NCBI RefSeq assembly: GCF_014202995.1
Contig: NZ_JACHIA010000033.1
Location: 1-43,351 of the forward strand
Source of the DNA: Longimicrobium terrae
GTDB taxonomy: Bacteria > Gemmatimonadota > Gemmatimonadetes > Longimicrobiales > Longimicrobiaceae
Length of the DNA stretch: 43,351 nucleotides
Direction: 5' to 3'
The notes beneath the pieces are model-generated. The model was given only the letters and a program-made list of their open reading frames with translations. It was not told where the DNA came from and searched no databases. This document shows, one piece after another, positions 25,067 through 33,162 of this stretch (position 1 is the stretch's first letter; each line of letters begins with the position of its first letter). The translations under genes and the position numbers were made by a program.

Positions 25067-26540
25067 CGTCCTGGTCGTCGGCTCCGGCATGGGCGGCCTG
25101 TCCGCCGCGATCGCGCTCGCCGCGCGTGGGTTGTCTGTCCAGATTCTGGAGGCCGGGCCGCGTCCCGGCGGCAAGATGGGGATCGCCGTCATCGATGGCG
25201 TGGAGGTGGATACGGGGCCCAGCGTGCTCACCCTTCCCGACACCCTCGACCGCACGCTTCGCCTCGCCGGATCGTCGCTGGCGGACGAACTGACGCTGCC
25301 CGAGCCGGAGCCGGGCTTCCGTTATCTGTATCCCGACGGTGTGGCGCTGGACGTCCATTCGCGGCCCGAACGCACGCTGCAGTCCGTGGAGCAGACGCTG
25401 GGCCGGGTGGCGGCGGACGAGTTTGCGGCGTTTCTGGCCTATGCGGGGCGCATCTGGGACGCGGCGGCTCCGCACTTTGTCCACGGTCACGCGCCGTCTG
25501 TCGGATCGCTCGTCCGTGGCGGATTGGGATCGCTCGCGCTCCTGCCCCGTATCGATCCGCTGCACACCATGTGGGGCGCCATCCGCGCGCGCGTCCGCGA
25601 TCCGCACCTGCGCTGGCTGCTGGCGCGGTACGCGACGTACAACGGGTCGGACGTGCGGCGCGCGCCCGCGACGCTGCACTGCATCGCCCACGTGGAGCTT
25701 TCCCTTGGCGGATTCGGTGTGGAGGGCGGGATGTACGAGATCGTCCGCGCGCTGGTACGCGCGGCGGAGCGGCTGGGCGTGCGGATGGAATGCGGCGCGC
25801 GCGTGGACGGATTGATCGTCCGCGACGGGCGGGTTCGCGGCGCGCGCACGGCGGACGGGCGCGAGTGGTCGGCGGACGCGGTGGTCGGCAACGCGGATGC
25901 GGCGCACGTGCTGGGCGATCTTCTTCCGCCACCGTCGCGGCCCCGGCGGGGCGCGGTGCCGCCTTCCACCTCCGGATGGACCGGCATTCTGCGCGCGCGG
26001 CGGCGGAGCGGGGTTGACGCGCGCGTGGCGCATACCGTCCTTTTCCCGCGCGAGTACCTGGAGGAGTTCGCCGACATGTTCGACCGCGGGCGTCCTCCCA
26101 TCGACCCAACGGTCTATCTCTGCGCGCAGGAGGCGTGTCACGGGCGCGCGGGATGGACGGAGGAGGAGCCCGTCTTTGTGATGGCGAACGCGCCCGCGGA
26201 GCCGCCCGGGGGATCATCTGCCGCCACGTGGGATACACTGCGTGCGACCGTGCTGCGCCGGCTGGACGCGGCGGGCCTTCGCGCGGAGGGCGACGACCTG
26301 GTGTGGGAGCGCACGCCGACGGCCCTCGCCGCGCAGTTCGCGGGGAGCCGCGGGGCCATCTACGGCGCCGCGAGCAACTCGGCGCTGGCCGCGTTCCGGC
26401 GCCCGGCCAACCGTGTGCCCGGCGTGCGCGGGCTGTACCTTGCGTCTGGGAGCGCCCATCCGGGTGGCGGCGTGCCGCTGTGCGTACTTTCCGGCCACGC
26501 CGCGGCCGCCGCACTCCTGGCGGACCGCGGACGGGGCTGA
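25059..26540 (+). CDS. CrtD/CrtI-family carotenoid desaturase (1-hydroxycarotenoid 3,4-desaturase-like)
   Basis: 493 residues. The FAD-binding motif is VLVVGSGMGGLSAAIAL (about 4-20), with LEAGPRPGGKMG and VDTGPSVLT following as in the CrtI/CrtD superfamily. The C-terminal signature is GLYLASGSAHPGGGVPL. The ATG at 25059 has GGGAGG upstream and overlaps the acyltransferase end, so translation is coupled. The other CrtI-like enzyme (17197) already serves phytoene. A second desaturase beside crtC fits CrtD, which introduces the 3,4 double bond after hydration and extends the conjugated system. A ketolase/CrtO-like or diapolycopene-type role is less likely. Base composition is like its neighbours. 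Confidence 0.82.
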   Translation: MTDVLVVGSGMGGLSAAIALAARGLSVQILEAGPRPGGKMGIAVIDGVEVDTGPSVLTLPDTLDRTLRLAGSSLADELTLPEPEPGFRYLYPDGVALDVHSRPERTLQSVEQTLGRVAADEFAAFLAYAGRIWDAAAPHFVHGHAPSVGSLVRGGLGSLALLPRIDPLHTMWGAIRARVRDPHLRWLLARYATYNGSDVRRAPATLHCIAHVELSLGGFGVEGGMYEIVRALVRAAERLGVRMECGARVDGLIVRDGRVRGARTADGREWSADAVVGNADAAHVLGDLLPPPSRPRRGAVPPSTSGWTGILRARRRSGVDARVAHTVLFPREYLEEFADMFDRGRPPIDPTVYLCAQEACHGRAGWTEEEPVFVMANAPAEPPGGSSAATWDTLRATVLRRLDAAGLRAEGDDLVWERTPTALAAQFAGSRGAIYGAASNSALAAFRRPANRVPGVRGLYLASGSAHPGGGVPLCVLSGHAAAAALLADRGRG

Positions 26541-26566
26541 TCGAAGTCGGAGGAAGTAAATCGTTG

Positions 26567-27337
26567 ATGACGGATCGAATGCCCGGCGCGCCGGGACGTG
26601 TTCTGCGGATGGGGATTCTGGCCGCGCTGCCGCTGCTTCTGGGCGCGGCGGTTCCGGCGGACCCCGGCGCCACGTGGGCGGGCCGCTACGCGATGGAGAT
26701 GCGCATCGGCACGGTGACGCGCGTGCCGGTGGTGGGGAGCGAGCGCAGCGTCACGCGCACCCTGCTGCTGGTGGACATGCGGCGCGACGGCTCGCGCTGG
26801 GTGCAGCGGCAGACGGTGTGTGACGTGCGCATCGAGAGCCCGCGCATGCGGATGACCGTGCCCGCGGCATTCGTGCGCGGCCTGCCTCCGCGCGAGTACA
26901 CCGGCGTGGTGCAGGGCGCGGGCGAGCGCGCGGCCTTCACGGCGGACCTGGGCGTGGAGGCCATCGGCTACGATCCCGCCCTTACCGGCGGCGAACTTCC
27001 CCTGAACGCCGCGGCGCGCGGCGTGGTGGACAACGACGGAGACGGACGTCCGGGAGCGACGGTCATCGGCCACTTTCCGCTCTTTGGGCGCGTGCGGCTG
27101 TTCATCGCGCAGCGCTCGCACCTGGTGCTGCACGGGCGGCAGACCTCGGACGACCGCATCGAGGGGACGATGGAAATCCGCGCGATGGAGCAGCGTACGC
27201 TGGGCGCGGACAACCGGCTGTTCCGCCGCACGCTGCCCATGCAGGCGGACCCGGCGGCCAGCGGGTTCGTGATGGTGCGCACCGCCGCCGCCGACTGCGC
27301 CGCCGTGCGCCGCGATTCCGAGACGCTGTTCCGCTGA
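26567..27337 (+). CDS. Putative secreted protein of unknown function in the carotenoid operon
   Basis: 256 residues. A signal peptide is evident (RVLRMGILAALPLLLGAAVPA). The mature part is beta-rich and starts ATWAGRYAMEMRIGT; repeated short strands alternate with basic residues, and it contains the acidic loop DNDGDGRPG and one late cysteine besides one at about residue 86. It begins 26 bases after the CrtD-type gene with GGAGG upstream, so it is probably co-transcribed with the carotenoid genes. It may carry or anchor carotenoid at the outer envelope, but that is only a guess from position. No family is recognised. ATG 26579 is an alternative start. Confidence 0.68.
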   Translation: MTDRMPGAPGRVLRMGILAALPLLLGAAVPADPGATWAGRYAMEMRIGTVTRVPVVGSERSVTRTLLLVDMRRDGSRWVQRQTVCDVRIESPRMRMTVPAAFVRGLPPREYTGVVQGAGERAAFTADLGVEAIGYDPALTGGELPLNAAARGVVDNDGDGRPGATVIGHFPLFGRVRLFIAQRSHLVLHGRQTSDDRIEGTMEIRAMEQRTLGADNRLFRRTLPMQADPAASGFVMVRTAAADCAAVRRDSETLFR

Positions 27338-27365
27338 TTCTTTTCTGTCAGGACGGGAGGGGTAG

Positions 27366-27776
27366 ATGGAAGGGAAGTTCGAGTTCGAGGGGGCGGAGGT
27401 GCGCGCGCTGGTGGAGGAGTCGCGCGGCGCCAAGGAGCGGGTGATGACGGAGGCGCAGCGGCTGATCGCGGCCGGCGTGGACCTCGGCGGCGATCCCGCG
27501 GAGTGGGACGGCGAGGTGGACCACCCCGGCACCGGCGCCCCCGCCGGGCTCTGGCTGATGAACGACCGCGGCGTGTATCTGCGCAGCAACGCCGGCAAGC
27601 GCGCGGCGGAAAGCGTGGCGCACGCGGCCGGCTATCGCAGCGAGAGCGCCGTGGGCGGCGAGCCCATCTGCGAGTTCATCGATGCCGCGCAGCTGGATCC
27701 GGTGCGCGAGGGCGACACGCTGGTCATCACCCTCACCGAGCAGAAGGTGCGCATGTCCCTTCGCCGCCCCGGCTGA
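27366..27776 (+). CDS. Conserved hypothetical cytoplasmic protein (possible DUF3085-like)
   Basis: 136 residues from an ATG preceded by GGGAGGGG. It is acidic, without a signal or membrane segments. The middle has GLWLMNDRGVYLRSNAG, faintly like the W-L-x-D-x-GVYLMS core of DUF3085, and the end has DTLVITLTEQKVRMSL. Other features are an acidic N-terminal helix (EVRALVEESRGAKERVM) and a single cysteine. It lies 28 bases after the secreted-protein gene and may be the last cistron of the carotenoid transcript or independent. Function unknown. Confidence 0.65.
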   Translation: MEGKFEFEGAEVRALVEESRGAKERVMTEAQRLIAAGVDLGGDPAEWDGEVDHPGTGAPAGLWLMNDRGVYLRSNAGKRAAESVAHAAGYRSESAVGGEPICEFIDAAQLDPVREGDTLVITLTEQKVRMSLRRPG

Positions 27777-28063
27777 TCATCCGCCCACCGCTGGCGTGAT
27801 CTGGTGGATGGACGGCTACGGCGCGAGCGGATGAATTCGCGTACCAACTGCGGAAAGCCTCACAACCAGACGTGACGCTTTACCTGCACGGAAGCCGCGG
27901 TTCCTGTGTAGTTCTCCCCTCTCCGTGCGGCAGTTTGCACGAGGAGGGGCCGGGGGAGGGGCCCTCACAGCCCGACGACGAGCGAACCTTTCCGTCGCAG
28001 AACGGAGACGGCCGCCACCCTGTCTGACCATCTCACGGCTGGCGGAAAACGAGGGCAAAGAGA
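27777..28063. other. Gene-free interval with a D-like hairpin
   Basis: No gene is seen. At 27914-27964 a divergent member of module D is present: CCCCTCTCCGTGC faces GCACGAGGAGGGG with two mismatches, followed by CCGGGGGAGGGGCCC. It lies 138 bases after the hypothetical gene and points the same way. Confidence 0.55.
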
Positions 28064-28101
28064 AACCGCCCGGCGGCACGATCACGTGCCGCCGGGCGGT
28101 T
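28064..28101 (-). terminator. Rho-independent terminator of the zinc-ribbon membrane protein gene
   Basis: AACCGCCCGGCGGCACG pairs perfectly with CGTGCCGCCGGGCGGTT across ATCA. On the minus strand it is followed by TCTCTTT. It lies 22 bases after the stop at 28124. Confidence 0.88.
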
Positions 28102-28123
28102 CTTTCTGCTCGATGGATGCCGA

Positions 28124-28711
28124 TCAGGCCAGCGCCGAGCCGGGCTGCTGCTTCTGGAACGCGATCGTCGCCATGAGCGCCTTGTACGACATCACCGTGA
28201 TCGCGCACCAGATGATCATGCGCATCATGTTGAAGTTGCCGCTGGAGAACGCCATCACCTCGTGCAGCACGGTGTACCCGGCGTACGCCGTCAGCAGGCC
28301 GGCGGCCACGCGGCTGTGCAGGTGCTGCAGCCCCGCGGCCAGGCCGGCCAGCAGAATTCCATCCACATACCAGAACGGCACCTCCGCCCGGACCAGGAAG
28401 CCCAGAATGCCGGTCAGCGCGGCCACGATGTAGAAGCGCTTGGCCGTGGTGTTGATGGCCTCCAGCCCTTCCTCGTTCAGCACGACGTCCGCGCTGCGCG
28501 TCACGGGCGGAACGTACGGCGCGGCCGCGGCATTGTTGTCAAAGATCGCGAACGCGTTCGCGGCGCCGCCGGGGCGTACGGTCTCGCGGTGGCTGTCGTG
28601 CGAGCCGTCGGGGAGGGCCACCCACTGGAGCACCGGGTTCAGAATCCCGCAGGACGGGCAGGAGCGGGCGGAGGCCGCGGTGGGCTTTCCGCAGTCGCGA
28701 CAGGGTTGCAT
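28124..28711 (-). CDS. Zinc-ribbon membrane protein of unknown function
   Basis: 195 residues from the ATG at 28711, chosen because it begins the zinc ribbon: C4-x2-C7 and C18-x2-C21 (PCRDCG, SCPSCG). A soluble linker of about 65 residues follows, then about four hydrophobic helices: RFYIVAALTGILGFLV, WYVDGILLAGLAAGL, VAAGLLTAYAGYTVL and MMRMIIWCAITVMSY. It is an integral inner-membrane protein with a cytosolic metal-binding head, a common layout of uncharacterised proteins. A longer in-frame extension reaches 29110, but it is the shadow of the next gene. Terminator directly downstream. Confidence 0.78.
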   Translation of the reverse strand: MQPCRDCGKPTAASARSCPSCGILNPVLQWVALPDGSHDSHRETVRPGGAANAFAIFDNNAAAAPYVPPVTRSADVVLNEEGLEAINTTAKRFYIVAALTGILGFLVRAEVPFWYVDGILLAGLAAGLQHLHSRVAAGLLTAYAGYTVLHEVMAFSSGNFNMMRMIIWCAITVMSYKALMATIAFQKQQPGSALA

Positions 28712-28847
28712 GGAGCGTAGAGCGGTTGGGACGGGTGGGATGACGAGGTACAAAGATGCGGAACCGCGCGCCGGCCAGCAACGGCGGGCGGGCGGACCGG
28801 TGCGGTAGACGACGAATCCGTCCTCCGCGTCACTCTCCCCCGGTGTG

Positions 28848-29201
28848 TCAGCCCCAGCCGCCGATGAAGTCCTCCACGCCGGGGTCGTCCGCGGGCAGGC
28901 GGGCGCGCGCGGCGGCGGCCATGTGCACCGCGCGGGCGGCCAGCGCTTTCGCTCCCGGGCCGCCGAGCGCGGCGCGTTCGTGCAGCAGGCGGGCGAACGC
29001 GGCAATGCGCAGCGGCTCGCCCAGCATCTGCGCGGCCGTGTCCGCATCCATGCGGGGAACGATGTCCGCCATCGGCCCGAGCAGCGCGCGTTCCGCGTCG
29101 CGAAGGGCATCCAGCGGGTTTTCCGTGCGCGCGGCCTGCAGGGCCTGCGTCAGGTCGCGCATCAGGCGCAGGATCTGGTCACGCTGGGACGCTCGGATCA
29201 T
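28848..29201 (-). CDS. Hypothetical alpha-helical protein, paralogue of the gene at 29290
   Basis: 117 residues, all helical and Ala-rich, with no signal or membrane segment. It shares with the upstream neighbour the core pattern GPMADI-P-M-A-TAAQMLGEP-RIAA-ARLLHERAAL-GP-A-ALAARA-H-AA, and both end in a Gly-Gly-Trp motif (FIGGWG here). The similarity is clear by eye over about 80 residues, so the two are tandem duplicates. The N-terminal region (RASQRDQILRLMRDLTQAL) resembles the start of DUF6483-type proteins, a weak suggestion. No ribosome site is obvious. Function unknown. Confidence 0.65.
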   Translation of the reverse strand: MIRASQRDQILRLMRDLTQALQAARTENPLDALRDAERALLGPMADIVPRMDADTAAQMLGEPLRIAAFARLLHERAALGGPGAKALAARAVHMAAAARARLPADDPGVEDFIGGWG

Positions 29202-29289
29202 GGCAGTGGGATGAGTGAGATGTCAGCACCGGCTGGATGCCGCCACGAACCGCATTCGTCGTTCCGGCCGGGCGGCGAAGGGCGGGACA

Positions 29290-29670
29290 TCACGCCCAGC
29301 CGCCGAGCAGTTCCTCCATGCCGGGATCGTTCCCGGGGGCGAGGGTGCGCGCGATGGCAGCCAGGTGGGCCGCCCGGGCGGCCAGCGCGTCCGCATCCGG
29401 CCCGGCGAGCGCGGCGCGTTCGTGCAGCAGGCGGGCATACGCGGCGATGCGCATCGGTTCGCCCAGCATCTGCGCGGCGGTTTCCGCGGCCATCATGGGC
29501 AGGATGTCCGCCATGGGCCCGACCAGCGCCTGCTCCGCGTCGGAGATGGCGTTCAGCGTCGCCTGCTCCACGCTCGTGCCGTGGCCGATCAGTGCCGCCA
29601 CGAAGCCCGCCAACTGGCGGATCATGCGGAGGATGTAGTCCTCGTGCTGCTGCGCGGTAGGCCGGTTCAT
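29290..29670 (-). CDS. Hypothetical alpha-helical protein, paralogue of the gene at 28848
   Basis: 126 residues. Begins with a hydrophilic helix (QQHEDYILRMIRQLAGFVA), then SDAEQALVGPMADILPMM, TAAQMLGEPMRIAAYARL and LHERAALAGPDADALAARA, and ends ELLGGWA. The tandem copy 88 bases downstream has the same order of motifs. No catalytic residues, cysteines or membrane helices are evident. The leader EDYILRMIRQLA resembles DUF6483. It follows the DoxX gene by 54 bases on the same strand and may be read from that unit. Function unknown. Confidence 0.68.
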   Translation of the reverse strand: MNRPTAQQHEDYILRMIRQLAGFVAALIGHGTSVEQATLNAISDAEQALVGPMADILPMMAAETAAQMLGEPMRIAAYARLLHERAALAGPDADALAARAAHLAAIARTLAPGNDPGMEELLGGWA

Positions 29671-29724
29671 CGCTGGCGCCTTGTGATGGGTTTCGCCCGG
29701 AGCCCCGCGCGCGGTGATGGATGG

Positions 29725-30141
29725 TCAGCGGCGGCGGAGGCCTGCCGCCCACCCTACGCACCAGATCAAAACGAGTTGCAGAGGCATTCTCAACAGAAAG
29801 AGCGTCTGCGCGGTGGCGGATGCGCCGGCGGCGCGCGCGTTCAGGTACATCTGCCAGTTGGCGGGCGCCACGGCCACCAGCAGCAGAATGAGGCCAATGC
29901 CCGCCGCGCGTCGCAGGCGCGGCACCAGGAGCCCCGCGCCACCCGCGATTTCCGCCACGCCGCTCACCAGCACCAAGCCGCGGTGCCACGGCAGCCACGG
30001 CGGCATGACGCCGACGTACTGGTCCGTGATCACGAAGTGCAGCACGCCCGCTACGATGAAGACGGCCGCCAGCACCACCCGCGACACGGCGCCCCGCTTC
30101 GACGTTTCTGACTGCTGGACTGGATCGCCGGAAAGGGGCAC
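29725..30141 (-). CDS. DoxX-family membrane protein
   Basis: 138 residues with a GTG start at 30141 that shares one base with the stop of the upstream HTH gene, so the two are coupled. Four hydrophobic helices: VVLAAVFIVAGVLHFV, GLVLVSGVAEIAGGAGLLV, AAGIGLILLLVAVAP and PLQLVLIWCVGWAAGL. The conserved HFVITDQYVGVMPPWLP segment after helix 1 and GVAEIAGG in helix 2 are typical of the DoxX/DUF417-like group. Such proteins are inner-membrane and often linked to redox or stress responses; the exact role is unknown. Confidence 0.85.
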   Translation of the reverse strand: MPLSGDPVQQSETSKRGAVSRVVLAAVFIVAGVLHFVITDQYVGVMPPWLPWHRGLVLVSGVAEIAGGAGLLVPRLRRAAGIGLILLLVAVAPANWQMYLNARAAGASATAQTLFLLRMPLQLVLIWCVGWAAGLRRR

Positions 30142-30443
30142 TAGGCCGCCGCCTCACGCAGGACGTCCGGGTTCATGGCCGCGGCTTCCAGCAGGCGCAT
30201 GGCCGGGTGGTCGGGATCGCGCCGCCCCTGCTCCCACGCGCGCAGCCTGCCCACGCTGATGTTGAGCGCCGCCGCGAACTCCTCCTGCGTCATGTTCGCC
30301 CGCGCGCGCACTTCCCGAGGGTCAGGCTCGCCGGAGAAGTGGATCAATTCCGGCGGCAGGTCGATCTCGCCGCGCGCATGGGCGATGACTTCGTGGAGCG
30401 CTTCTTCGATTTCATCCATCAACGCGAAAGTCACCGTCCTCAT
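30141..30443 (-). CDS. XRE-type helix-turn-helix protein, antitoxin-like
   Basis: 100 residues. The C-terminal half is a classic XRE helix-turn-helix (MTQEEFAAALNISVGRLRAW, then EQGRRDPDHPAMRLLE), very like HigA/NadS-type antitoxins. The N-terminal half (FALMDEIEEALHEVIAHARG) is an extended helical arm. The ATG has AGGGAGA just upstream. A toxin partner of the HigB/RelE type would be expected next to it; none exists in the 138 bases upstream, which are repeat, and the downstream partner is DoxX. It may therefore be an orphan antitoxin acting as the regulator of the DoxX gene. Confidence 0.82.
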   Translation of the reverse strand: MRTVTFALMDEIEEALHEVIAHARGEIDLPPELIHFSGEPDPREVRARANMTQEEFAAALNISVGRLRAWEQGRRDPDHPAMRLLEAAAMNPDVLREAAA

Positions 30444-30477
30444 TCTCCCTTAGAGCGTTCAGCGGACTGTGGGGTGG

Positions 30478-30563
30478 CGGCCGGCTGTGGGCCCTCACCC
30501 CGCGTGCTGCGCACGACGACCCTCTCCCACGAACAGATGTGGGAGAGGGAGCACACACCAGTG
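30478..30563 (-). repeat. Module D repeat, left inverted copy flanking the DUF559 gene
   Basis: On the minus strand it reads GTGTGCTCCCTCTCCCAC, then GTGGGAGAGGGTCGTCGTG, GCGCAGCACGCGGGGTGAGG and GCCCACAGCC. Its partner at 30983-31067 is the inverse. Each lies 17-18 bases from the nuclease reading frame. Confidence 0.92.
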
Positions 30564-30581
30564 TCGTGTCGGCAGCGGGGT

Positions 30582-30965
30582 TCACGGCGTGGGCATGGCG
30601 GCGGGGGCGGTGGCGGTGGCGGTGTGCGCGATCTGGTTCAGCACGCCGGGCAGGTCATTGAAGACCTGCTCGTTCGGGAAGCGGATGACGCGGATTCCGT
30701 GCGCGTGCAGCATGGCCGAGCGCAGCTCGTCGCGGTCCTGCTGTTCTGCATGGATGCCGCCATCCAGTTCCACGCAGAGGCGCGCTTCGGCGCAGTAGAA
30801 GTCCAGCACGAACCCGTGCAGCGGGTGCTGGCGGCGAAACTTGAGCCCGTTGACCGCGCGGCTTCGGAGCAGCCGCCAGAGCCGCTGCTCCGCGGGGGTG
30901 GCGGACTGGCGCAGAACCCTGGCCTGCGCGCGAACCCGCGGGGCGCTGTCCCTGCGCTGACGCAT
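30582..30965 (-). CDS. DUF559 domain protein (Vsr-like PD-(D/E)XK endonuclease fold)
   Basis: 127 residues from the ATG at 30965. Family landmarks in order: ATPAEQRLWRLLRSR, LKFRRQHPLHGFVLDFYC, LCVELDGGIH and the closing GIRVIRFPNEQVFNDL. The catalytic acidic residues of the fold are the D of VLDFYC and the E of VELDGG; the QHP and RFPN segments are diagnostic. DUF559 proteins are related to very-short-patch repair endonucleases, but their biological role is mostly unproven. The frame continues upstream into module D to 31088; that extension is repeat-encoded and rejected. The whole gene sits between two inverted D repeats with nearly equal spacing, like a mobile cassette. Confidence 0.88.
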   Translation of the reverse strand: MRQRRDSAPRVRAQARVLRQSATPAEQRLWRLLRSRAVNGLKFRRQHPLHGFVLDFYCAEARLCVELDGGIHAEQQDRDELRSAMLHAHGIRVIRFPNEQVFNDLPGVLNQIAHTATATAPAAMPTP

Positions 30966-30982
30966 GCGTACGACCTCGGACT

Positions 30983-31067
30983 GGGGTGTGCTCCCTCTCC
31001 CACATCCGTTCGTGGGAGAGGGTCGTCGTGCGCAGCACGCGGGGTGAGGGCCACAGCCCGCGGCCGC
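30983..31067 (+). repeat. Module D repeat, right inverted copy flanking the DUF559 gene
   Basis: GGGTGTGCTCCCTCTCCCAC with loop ATCCGTTC, then GTGGGAGAGGG, the CGTGC/GCACG hairpin and GGGGTGAGGGCCACAGCC. Perfect 11-base main stem. Inverse of 30478-30563. Confidence 0.92.
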
Positions 31068-31195
31068 ACGACATCTCGCAGCAATCACCTCAATCCTACA
31101 CCCCGTCCGCTCCGTCCGGAAGAGGTGGCGGGAAACGGGTCCGGGAGCTGGCCCGATCTACGCTTTCCCCCGTCCTTCACCTCCTCTTTTCGCGC

Positions 31196-32992
31196 CTACT
31201 GCACCACGCGCCGCACCTCGCCCACGCCCACCGCGGCGCCGCCCCGCCGCGGGTCCGACGCACCCGCCTGGTAGCCGCTGGGCAGGATCACGATGGAGTT
31301 CTCATCCCCCTGAAAGCCCTGCCGCTCCGCCACCGCGTGCCCCATCGCGCGGAGCCGCGCCGCCGTGGCCGCCGTCAATCCGCCGCGCTCGTAGCGCAGC
31401 GTGTCCGGCAGGTGCTGGTGGTGCAGCCGCGGAGCCAGCGTCGCCGTGGCCACGTCCATCCGGAAATCCACCACGTTGCTCACCACCTGCGCCACGGAGG
31501 TGATGATGGTGGATCCGCCCGGCGTCCCCGTCACCAGCAGCACGCGCCCCGTCGGGTCCAGTACGATCGTGGGCGTCATGGCGGAAAGCATCCTCTTGCC
31601 CGGCGCGATGGCGTTCGCGCGGCCCTGGACGAGGCCGAACTGGTTGGGGATGCCCGGCTTGCTGGTGAAGTCGTCCATCTCGTTGTTGAGCAGGAAGCCG
31701 GCGCCCGCCACCGTCACCAGGTTGCCGTACAGCGAGTTGAGCGTGGTGGTCACCGCCACCGCGTTGCCGTTCGCGTCCACGATGGAGTAGTGCGTGGTGT
31801 GCTCGCCCTCGTCCGCGGCGCCCAGGCCGGGGGTGATCGCCGACGATGGCGTGGCGCGGTTGCGGTCGATGGTGCGGCGCCGCTCCGCCGCGTACGCGTC
31901 CGACGCCATCCGCGCCAGCGGCATCTGCACGAAGTCCGGATCGCCCAGGTAGCTGTTGCGGTCCGCGTACGCCCGCCGCGTCGCCTCGGCAAAGAGGTGC
32001 GCGTGCTCCGCGGACAGGTAGCCCATGCGCCGCAGGTCGTAGCCTTCCAGGATGTTCAGCAGTTCCGCCATGGTCACCCCGCCCGAGCTGGGCGGCGGCA
32101 TGCTGATGACTTCGTGGCCACGGTAGCCGAAGCGGATTGGATCGCGCCACACCGCGCGGTATCGCCCCAGGTCCTCCGCCGTCATGATGCCGCCGCCGCG
32201 CCGCATCTCCTCATCCACCAGCTGCGCCGTGCGTCCCTTGTAGAAGCCGTCCGCGCCCTCCGCCGCGATGCGCCGCAGCGTGCCGGCCAGGTCCGCCTGC
32301 ACCAGCCGGTCGCCCACCCGCGGCGCCGTTCCGCTGGGCAGAAAGATCGCGGTGGTGGCGGGAAAGAGGCGCAGGCGGTCTTCCATCATCCGCAGCGAGT
32401 AGGCGAGCCGCTCGTGGATGACCAGCCCCTCCGCCAGGTTGATGGCCGGCTCCAGCAGCGACGCCCAGGGCAGCGTGCCGAAGCGCCGGTGCGCCTCCCA
32501 CATTCCCGCGACGGAGCCGGGAACGCCCGCCGCCTGGTGGCCGATGAGGGAGAGGCTGTCGCTGACGTTGCCGAGCGAATCCAGGAACATGTCGGCGGAG
32601 GCGGCCATCGGCGCGGTCTCGCGGAAGTCCAGCGAGGCCGTGGTGCCGTCCTTCATCCGCACGACCAGAAAGCCGCCGCCGCCGATGTTGCCGGCCTCGG
32701 GATTGACCACGGCGAGCGCGAAGTGGGTGGCGATGGCCGCGTCCACCGCGTTGCCGTTGCGGCGCAGGATCTCCGCGCCCACCTCGCTGGCCACGCGGTC
32801 GGTGCTCACCACCATGCCGCGCGCGGCCAGCACGGGGGCGATGGAGCCGCGGGGAAAGTCCCACCCCGAGGCAAAGGTGATGGTGTCCTGCGCGGACGCT
32901 TCGGCGCGGGCGGGGCCGGCGGGCCCGCAGCGGGGAAGCGCCAGCAGGGCCAGCAGCGGAAGCAGGGCGCGCGAAGGGATCATGGCTCGCAT
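31196..32992 (-). CDS. ggt: Gamma-glutamyltranspeptidase (glutathione hydrolase)
   Basis: 598 residues, normal for the family. The N-terminus (SRALLPLLALLALPRC) is a signal peptide or lipoprotein signal, so the enzyme is periplasmic. The self-cleavage nucleophile is T399 in EHTTHYSIVDANG; GNIGGGGF at about 101-108, PPPSSGG at about 300 and MSAMTPTI further on are typical. The proenzyme should split before T399 into large and small subunits. It hydrolyses or transfers gamma-glutamyl groups of glutathione and gamma-glutamyl peptides. ATG 32992 and 32983 are both possible starts. Its start is divergent from murQ (170 bases apart), so the two may share control. The gap 31068-31195 downstream holds no gene or clear terminator. 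Confidence 0.93.
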   Translation of the reverse strand: MRAMIPSRALLPLLALLALPRCGPAGPARAEASAQDTITFASGWDFPRGSIAPVLAARGMVVSTDRVASEVGAEILRRNGNAVDAAIATHFALAVVNPEAGNIGGGGFLVVRMKDGTTASLDFRETAPMAASADMFLDSLGNVSDSLSLIGHQAAGVPGSVAGMWEAHRRFGTLPWASLLEPAINLAEGLVIHERLAYSLRMMEDRLRLFPATTAIFLPSGTAPRVGDRLVQADLAGTLRRIAAEGADGFYKGRTAQLVDEEMRRGGGIMTAEDLGRYRAVWRDPIRFGYRGHEVISMPPPSSGGVTMAELLNILEGYDLRRMGYLSAEHAHLFAEATRRAYADRNSYLGDPDFVQMPLARMASDAYAAERRRTIDRNRATPSSAITPGLGAADEGEHTTHYSIVDANGNAVAVTTTLNSLYGNLVTVAGAGFLLNNEMDDFTSKPGIPNQFGLVQGRANAIAPGKRMLSAMTPTIVLDPTGRVLLVTGTPGGSTIITSVAQVVSNVVDFRMDVATATLAPRLHHQHLPDTLRYERGGLTAATAARLRAMGHAVAERQGFQGDENSIVILPSGYQAGASDPRRGGAAVGVGEVRRVVQ

Positions 32993-33162
32993 GGGGGCTG
33001 GTCGCGGGAGTGGCGGCGCGGTACGTTGCGGTCCCAAAGTACGGAAGCGGAGTTCCCCGGCAAGCGCCCGGGCGGGGCGGACGCACTCTTGCGTGGCTCC
33101 GCGGCCCCGGCGCAGCTTGGCTCCGCGCCCGTTTCTGGCACTTTCCTGAGTTTCGCGCACGC

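Noticed and set aside
30444-30581. Search for a HigB/RelE-type toxin gene next to the HTH gene
   Set aside because: The interval is too short and almost wholly repeat module D; no reading frame with toxin features exists on either strand.
30966-31088. Longer DUF559 protein starting at 31088
   Set aside because: The added 41 residues are encoded by repeat module D and are not part of the DUF559 family.
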